Assembly: GCF_000281975.1 (NCBI RefSeq)
Contig: NZ_AKKE01000019.1
Span: forward strand, 1 to 64,000
Source: Novosphingobium sp. AP12
GTDB taxonomy: Bacteria > Pseudomonadota > Alphaproteobacteria > Sphingomonadales > Sphingomonadaceae
Direction of reading: 5' to 3'
DNA: 64,000 bases
Shown here: positions 59,743-64,000 of the stretch, piece after piece
Numbering within the stretch: the first letter of the stretch is position 1
Layout: each line of letters starts with the position of its first letter
Program-made: the position numbers and the translations under genes
Notes under the pieces: generated by a model
What the model saw: only the letters and a program-made list of their open reading frames with translations
Database searches by the model: none
What the model was told of the DNA's origin: nothing

Positions 59743-61364
59743 TGCGCGATCTTCCCCTGCGGGAAGCCGAGGCCGCCCGGATTGAACAGGCCCTTGGGAT
59801 CCATCACGTTCTTCACCGCATCCAGGACCTCGAGGAAGGCCGGATCGCGCGTCTCGCGATAGGGATAGGCGCGGCCGATCTGGAAGTGGGCGGCGCCGTA
59901 CTTCTTGCAGATCGCCTTCACATGCTCGCGCGCCTCGGCGACCGTGGCGGTGGCTTCCGGCGCGGGGCCAAGCTGCTTGAGGCGCTTCAAATGCTCCGGC
60001 TCGACCATGGATTCGTGCACGGGCCGGTAGCCCTCGGGCCAGAAGAACACCGGCTCGATGACGATGGCGTTGGTGGACAGCGAAGAAAACAGGAAGCCGT
60101 TGTGGATGCCCAGTGCATCGAAGCGGTCCTTCATCGAATCGAAGTAAGCGCGGATTTCGGCGAACATGGCGGGCGCGGTGGAAAGCGAGGCCTGTCCGTG
60201 TACCGGCACCCAGCTTTCCCCCTCGGGACCGAGGATCGAATTCGGCGCGGGGAAGGGCATCGCCCGGATGACCTTGGCGATGGAATTCTCGATCTCGGTG
60301 CCGCCCAAGCGCCTCGCGATCTCGCGCGCGGTGGCAAGGTCGGCGGCGACGGATTCCTTGCAGCGCCCTTCTGCGGTGATGTGGAGCGGATAGTCGTCCT
60401 CGGGAATGAAGTCGCGCCCGCCCATGGCGATCCTGGCCGCCGCCATCAGACCCTTGCCGAGCGATTTTTCCTTGGCGACCACCTTGCCTAGCGTCTTCAA
60501 GTCGCTCGCCAGCGACATCCGGCGCATGCGGACCTTGGTGAGGCCGGGGTCGAAACCGCAGGTTTCCGAAGCGATGCCCGCGCGGGTCATCTCGGCCAGA
60601 GCCTCGATCATGATCTTGCCGTCCGGGAATGTGAAGGACACCGAGTCCTCGAACTGGGGCGTGCGGATCAGGCGGAAGGTCACTTCGGCCTTGATGCCCA
60701 GCGTACCCGAATCGCCGCAGAACAGGCCTGCAAGGTCGGGGCCGAAATGGCGGTAATGCGGCGTCTCGCCGTCCGGGCCGCGTGCGCCAGTGCGCAAGGT
60801 GCGCCCGTCCGCCAGCACCATGGTCACGGCGATCATGCTTTCGCTGGACGTGCCGTAGTGGCCCGCGCCGAACATGGCGTTGAGCTGCGAAAGCCCGCCG
60901 CCGATGGTCGAATAGATGCCCGACATCGGCCCCCAAAACGGCGTGCGCAGCCCGTGCGGCCTGAGCGCTTCGTTGAGTGCCAGCCAGGTGCAGCCGCACT
61001 GGACCGTCACGGTCATGTCCTCGGGGCTGACCTTCAGCACCTTGTTCATTCGGGTGGTGTCGATGGTCACCGTATCGTCGGTGACGGGCAGGTAGCTTTC
61101 GGTATAGCTCATGCCTGCACCGCGCGGGGCGATGGCCACGCCGGCCTCATTGGCGGCCTTGATGACGGCAGCAAGCTCGGTGGTGGTGGCGGGAGCGACC
61201 GCCAGCATCGCCACATGATCGGCTCGGGTCCAGACGTCCTCGCTGAACAGGCGCAGGCGGGCCTCGTCGCCGCTGACGTTGTCGGGCCCGACGATGGCTT
61301 CCAGAGCACTACGAAGCTCGGCAGGACAGGAGGCGACTTTGGAAAGGGTCTGGCTGGCGGACAT
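59739..61364 (-). CDS. FAD-binding oxidoreductase, VAO/PCMH family (copy 2)
   Basis: 541 residues from ATG 61364; the longer ORF start at 61523 overlaps the flavoprotein gene. PCMH FAD domain (IAPRGAGMSYTESYLPV, PFWGPMSGIYSTIGGGLSQ) and the VAO-like C-terminus (FQIGRAYPYRET, MDPKGLFNPGGLGFP). It shares PFWGPxSGI and the C-terminal signature with copy 1 at 1314-2873 and is presumably a paralogue. It has its own promoter region with the shared dyad and an 18-base inverted repeat, so it likely begins a transcription unit running to 54570. Confidence 0.87.
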   Translation of the reverse strand: MSASQTLSKVASCPAELRSALEAIVGPDNVSGDEARLRLFSEDVWTRADHVAMLAVAPATTTELAAVIKAANEAGVAIAPRGAGMSYTESYLPVTDDTVTIDTTRMNKVLKVSPEDMTVTVQCGCTWLALNEALRPHGLRTPFWGPMSGIYSTIGGGLSQLNAMFGAGHYGTSSESMIAVTMVLADGRTLRTGARGPDGETPHYRHFGPDLAGLFCGDSGTLGIKAEVTFRLIRTPQFEDSVSFTFPDGKIMIEALAEMTRAGIASETCGFDPGLTKVRMRRMSLASDLKTLGKVVAKEKSLGKGLMAAARIAMGGRDFIPEDDYPLHITAEGRCKESVAADLATAREIARRLGGTEIENSIAKVIRAMPFPAPNSILGPEGESWVPVHGQASLSTAPAMFAEIRAYFDSMKDRFDALGIHNGFLFSSLSTNAIVIEPVFFWPEGYRPVHESMVEPEHLKRLKQLGPAPEATATVAEAREHVKAICKKYGAAHFQIGRAYPYRETRDPAFLEVLDAVKNVMDPKGLFNPGGLGFPQGKIAQ

Positions 61365-61384
61365 GGTCTCGGTCCCGAACGATG

Positions 61385-61402
61385 GAAGCCAAATATGGCT
61401 TC
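61385..61402. promoter_or_regulatory. Inverted repeat just upstream of VAO-type gene
   Basis: GAAGCCA and TGGCTTC separated by AATA, 20 bases before the ATG at 61364. It is too A/T-poor and lacks a T-run for a terminator, so an operator or 5' UTR hairpin is more likely. Not related to the shared 17-bp dyad. Confidence 0.4.
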
Positions 61403-61434
61403 TGATTAGATCAATTGACGCGCTGGCCGAAGCT

Positions 61435-61451
61435 TGCCCGTCAGTCGGATA
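61435..61451 (-). promoter_or_regulatory. Shared operator-like dyad before the VAO-type gene
   Basis: On the minus strand it reads TATCCGACTGACGGGCA, 16 of 17 identical to the copy at 38046-38062. It lies 71 bases upstream of the start at 61364. A second partial copy (TGATCACCTATCGGACA on the plus strand, 61456-61472) overlaps the end of the preceding gene. Confidence 0.5.
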
Positions 61452-61458
61452 AACTTGA

Positions 61459-62868
61459 TCACCTATCGGACAATTCTGCCTGGGCAGATGGTCTGGCGAT
61501 GCGCGCGGCGGCCCGGCCCGCAAGCCGGCCGAAGGTCACGGCGGTGGCAAGGCCCATGGCGGGCAGGTAGCCCCAGTGGGCCGGCCCAGAGACAGAACGC
61601 GCAGCGCCGCCGCCGGCGAACAGGTTGGGCAGCGGGGTGCCGTCGGGACGGACCACGCGGGCCTCGCCGTCGATCTGCAGGCCGCCCTGGGTGTGGAAAA
61701 TCGCGCCGACGACCTTGAGCGCGCGGTATGGAGCAGCAGGGGGAAGATCGTCGCCCCATATGCGGCCCGTAGGATCGGCCATGCGACTGCTATGTGCGGA
61801 TCGTGTCGCGTCTAGCGCTGCCTGGAGCGTGTTCGCCGGAACCCCGATCATCTCGGCCAATTCGGGAACGGAATCGGCCTTTTTCAACGCATTGAGCGCC
61901 TTCAGTTGCTGCATTTCTGGGATGTAGTCGGCCGCCGCCTCGATCCGGTCGTCGAACACCACCCAGACGTGTTCCCCCTCCTGCGCCAACACCGGATGGA
62001 CCATTCCCGCGATGTCGGCGGTCTCGTCGACGAAACGCTCGCCCGCCATGTTGACCAGCACGCCGCCTTCCACCGGAACCCCCGGAGGAACGGGTATTCC
62101 CTGCGGTTCCGTGAGCATGGCGTAGCCCTGGTAGGCTCCCATGTCGCCCAGCTGCGCGCCCAGTTGCTCGCCCACATGTACTGCAGTGCCCCGGCTGCCC
62201 TCATGGCCATTGTTCCGGGCATGCGCCATCTCGGGCATGTAGCGGGCGACCATCGCATGATCGGCTGCAAACCCCCCGCACGCCAGCACCAGCGCGCCGC
62301 AGCCGACGTGCTCCACCGAACCGTCCGGCCGGGAGAGCGAAACGCCTAGAATCCGGCCCTCTTCATCGGCATGAACCTCGGACAGCCGCGCGCCCAGGAC
62401 GACGTCGATGCCGGCATCGTCGAGCCTGCGGTGGAGCAGGTCGACCATGTCCTGCCCGCTGTGCCCGCGCCAGCCGTGGACCCTGTAGGCGCTATTGCCA
62501 TAGGCCGGCCGGAACCCGGTATCGAGCTGCCATGGCATGTCCAGCGCTTCGACCATCCAGTCCACGGTCGGCCCGGCATGATCCGCGATCGTGCGAGCCA
62601 GGACAGGGTCGGTCAGGCCGAGAGTTTTAGCCATGATATCAGCATAGTATCGCTCTGCATCGTCCTGGATGCCATGCTCCGCCTGTGATTTCGTACCCGC
62701 TGCGCAGATCAGGCCCTGCGACATGCCGGTGGAACCCATCGGCCTCTCGTCCTGCTCCACCAGCAGCACTTCGCCCCCTGCCTCGCGTGCCGAAAGCGCG
62801 GCGATGCAGCCGCAGGCGCCGCCTCCGACCACCAGGACGGGCACAGTGAATTCAAACCCTGGGCTCAT
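61459..62868 (-). CDS. Fumarate reductase/ketosteroid dehydrogenase-like FAD flavoprotein
   Basis: 469 residues. FAD motif VLVVGGGACGCIAALSAREAG, then VEQDERPMGSTGMSQG, ALVLACGGFAADHAMV, and the C-terminal GGLQIDGEARVV and FAGGGAARSVSGPAHWGYLPAMGLATA. Members introduce or remove double bonds next to carbonyl or carboxyl groups (fumarate reductase, 3-ketosteroid delta-1-dehydrogenase, urocanate reductase). ATGA overlap links it to the small helical protein and thus to methyltransferase C. It has no signal peptide and no haem domain. Confidence 0.85.
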   Translation of the reverse strand: MSPGFEFTVPVLVVGGGACGCIAALSAREAGGEVLLVEQDERPMGSTGMSQGLICAAGTKSQAEHGIQDDAERYYADIMAKTLGLTDPVLARTIADHAGPTVDWMVEALDMPWQLDTGFRPAYGNSAYRVHGWRGHSGQDMVDLLHRRLDDAGIDVVLGARLSEVHADEEGRILGVSLSRPDGSVEHVGCGALVLACGGFAADHAMVARYMPEMAHARNNGHEGSRGTAVHVGEQLGAQLGDMGAYQGYAMLTEPQGIPVPPGVPVEGGVLVNMAGERFVDETADIAGMVHPVLAQEGEHVWVVFDDRIEAAADYIPEMQQLKALNALKKADSVPELAEMIGVPANTLQAALDATRSAHSSRMADPTGRIWGDDLPPAAPYRALKVVGAIFHTQGGLQIDGEARVVRPDGTPLPNLFAGGGAARSVSGPAHWGYLPAMGLATAVTFGRLAGRAAARIARPSAQAELSDR

Positions 62869-63224
62869 TGCTCGCGGGCCAGTTCGTCACCCACGTCGCC
62901 CGAGGCGATGTCCCCGTCCTGCATCGCGGCCTCATTCTCCTGCTGAACGATGCGCAGGATGCGGGCGATATATTCCTGGTTCCACATCTGCCGCTCCGCC
63001 GAAGCGGCACGATCGGGCGTGAAAGAGTCGATCTCGCCGGCGGAAAGCACGCCCTTTTCAAGCAGGAGACGTTCCAGTGTGTCGGCGCGCTGGCGGGTTA
63101 CCGCCAGTTCCTGCGCCACCGCCATCGTGATCGCGAGTACGCGCTCGACTTGTGAATCGAGGAAATAGGGGCGCTTTCCCGCGGGTTTGGCACCGGCAAG
63201 GTTCAGGGCGTCGGTAAAGCTCAT
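62865..63224 (-). CDS. Small helical partner of the methyltransferase, copy C
   Basis: 119 residues, tied by ATGA overlaps to the methyltransferase before and the flavoprotein after. YFLDSQVERVLAITMAVAQE then LAVTRQRADTLERLLLEKG, a GEIDSFTPDRAA segment and a Glu/Gln-rich end match copy A well (ADIDTFAPDTEA). This shared acidic SF/TFxPD element is the clearest link between copies A and C. No domain is recognised. Confidence 0.77.
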   Translation of the reverse strand: MSFTDALNLAGAKPAGKRPYFLDSQVERVLAITMAVAQELAVTRQRADTLERLLLEKGVLSAGEIDSFTPDRAASAERQMWNQEYIARILRIVQQENEAAMQDGDIASGDVGDELAREQ

Positions 63225-64000
63225 GCCACAGCTCCGATCACGTGCCAGGCGGCCTTGCGGCCGTAATCCTCTGTTTCGTCCTCCGCCGCGTCGGGGAACA
63301 GATCGCGGTCGACTACGCCGAACACGCCGCCGTGGATCAGGCTGTCGGGCGCGAAACCGGCGGCAACCATCTCGGCGTCGAGGTCCATCTCGTGCATGCG
63401 GCTCCAGAACGGCTCGTTGTTGTAGAAGGCGTCCCAGTCGCGCATGGCCTGCTCGAACAGCGGCATTTCCGGCGCATATTGCGGCTGCTCGACATGGAGC
63501 ACGACGCCACCGGGGCGCAGGAGACGGCGGGTCTGGGCGAAGATGTTGCGCAGAGCCTTGGTCGAAAGCTCATGCAGGAACATGGTGGTCTGGATCCAGT
63601 CGAAGCTCTGGTCCTCGAAGACCGAAAGATCCTCGCCGCTCGCCTGCACGAAGTGCACATTCTCCACGCCCAGTGACTTGGCGCGGGCCAGCCCATAGCG
63701 CAGCACCGGCGCCCCAAGGTCGGCGATGGTCAGTTCCGCATCGGGGAAAGCCTGTGCCAGCGGCAGGCTCGAATGACCCACCGTTCCGCCGATCTCCAGA
63801 ATTTTCAGTGGCTTGAACTCGGGCAGGTTGCGTTTCACCCAGTTGACCACGGCATGGCCGCCGCCGTCCGAATATTTGCCAAGGAGCCCGCCGGTGGTGA
63901 CGAACCCGGCGTGGTCGTAATTGGCGCCGTTGGTGACGTCTCCTGGGAAATACTCGGTGTGGTAGCTGCCCGGCATGCAATGATGATCCACCGCAGAGAC
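63221..64000 (-). CDS. Class I SAM-dependent methyltransferase, copy C (5' end outside window)
   Basis: The frame is open to the right edge, so roughly the first 135 residues are missing. The visible 259 residues begin VSAVDHHCMPGSYH and contain motif I ILEIGGTVGHSS, TIADLGAP, FLHELSTKALRNIF and FYNNEPF, aligning with copies A and B. The first cysteine of motif I (GCSVG/GCTVG) is glycine here. It is translationally coupled to small partner C. Confidence 0.85.
   Translation of the reverse strand, partial: VSAVDHHCMPGSYHTEYFPGDVTNGANYDHAGFVTTGGLLGKYSDGGGHAVVNWVKRNLPEFKPLKILEIGGTVGHSSLPLAQAFPDAELTIADLGAPVLRYGLARAKSLGVENVHFVQASGEDLSVFEDQSFDWIQTTMFLHELSTKALRNIFAQTRRLLRPGGVVLHVEQPQYAPEMPLFEQAMRDWDAFYNNEPFWSRMHEMDLDAEMVAAGFAPDSLIHGGVFGVVDRDLFPDAAEDETEDYGRKAAWHVIGAVA

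Noticed and set aside
1..64000. Insertion sequences, integrase, att sites, CRISPR arrays, tRNA or rRNA genes
   Set aside because: I looked for transposase or integrase proteins, regular spaced repeats and tRNA-like cloverleafs and saw none.

Overview
This 64 kb window is a dense catabolic gene island from a high-GC alphaproteobacterium, most probably a sphingomonad (Novosphingobium/Sphingobium-like). I infer that from the codon and base composition, the TonB-dependent receptor style, the Tat/Sec leaders and the mix of enzymes. About 59 protein genes are visible. There are no rRNA or tRNA genes, no CRISPR array, no insertion sequence and no prophage. Genes are packed into tight operons with fifteen 4-bp ATGA/GTGA start-stop overlaps, and convergent operons are separated by strong bidirectional hairpin terminators.

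Layout. 1-1287: 3' end of a cytochrome c gene and a Tat-exported alpha/beta hydrolase. 1314-6502: a VAO-type flavoprotein divergent from an operon of ureidoglycolate-lyase-like protein, small helical protein, methyltransferase and luciferase-like (LLM) monooxygenase. 6497-14496 (minus): eight-gene operon with four alpha/beta hydrolases, two MFS transporters, an APH-type kinase and a small unknown protein. 14616-23324 (plus): M24 enzyme, short and long LLM proteins, hydrolase, flavin ring hydroxylase, DUF1330, GPH-type transporter, LLM. 23428-25025 (minus): second methyltransferase plus small protein. 25215-27482: DUF1838 Tat substrate and Gfo/Idh oxidoreductase. 27583-30072: TonB receptor, followed by a gene-poor stretch holding a decayed SDR gene. 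31020-36497 (minus): LeuC/LeuD-type hydratase with an isochorismatase-fold amidase, two hydrolases and an unknown protein. 36667-43360 (plus): VOC protein, hydrolase, amine oxidase-like flavoprotein, cyclic-imidase-like deacetylase fold, flavin hydroxylase, ALDH. 43440-50469 (minus): the only regulator (IclR), then a HyuA-HyuB-PEP mutase/ICL-type lyase-ADH operon. 50727-54483 (plus): ALDH, second ring hydroxylase, Asp/Glu-racemase-fold protein. 54570-64000 (minus): CoA transferase, HMG-CoA-lyase-like enzyme, second LeuD/LeuC pair, quinone oxidoreductase, VAO-type flavoprotein, fumarate-reductase-like flavoprotein, third small protein and third methyltransferase (cut by the window edge).

How it may work together (inference). 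Substrate enters by the TonB receptor and MFS carriers. It is oxidised by flavin hydroxylases, LLM monooxygenases and VAO-type oxidases, opened by hydrolases, imidase/hydantoinase-type enzymes and an amidase, and reduced to small unsaturated dicarboxylates. Those are hydrated by LeuCD-type enzymes, activated by a CaiB/BaiF CoA transferase and split by HMG-CoA-lyase-like and PEP mutase/ICL-type lyases. The substrate cannot be named; a nitrogen heterocycle, or an aromatic giving a methylated maleate, would fit.

Three features stand out. (1) A recurring 17-bp dyad, best form TATCCG-N5-CGGATA, sits about 50-85 bases before the start codon of most transcription units, including the lone iclR gene. 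(2) Three paralogous pairs of an unusual methyltransferase and a small helical partner. (3) Four alpha/beta hydrolases whose nucleophile-elbow serine is replaced by histidine (G-x-H-T-G).
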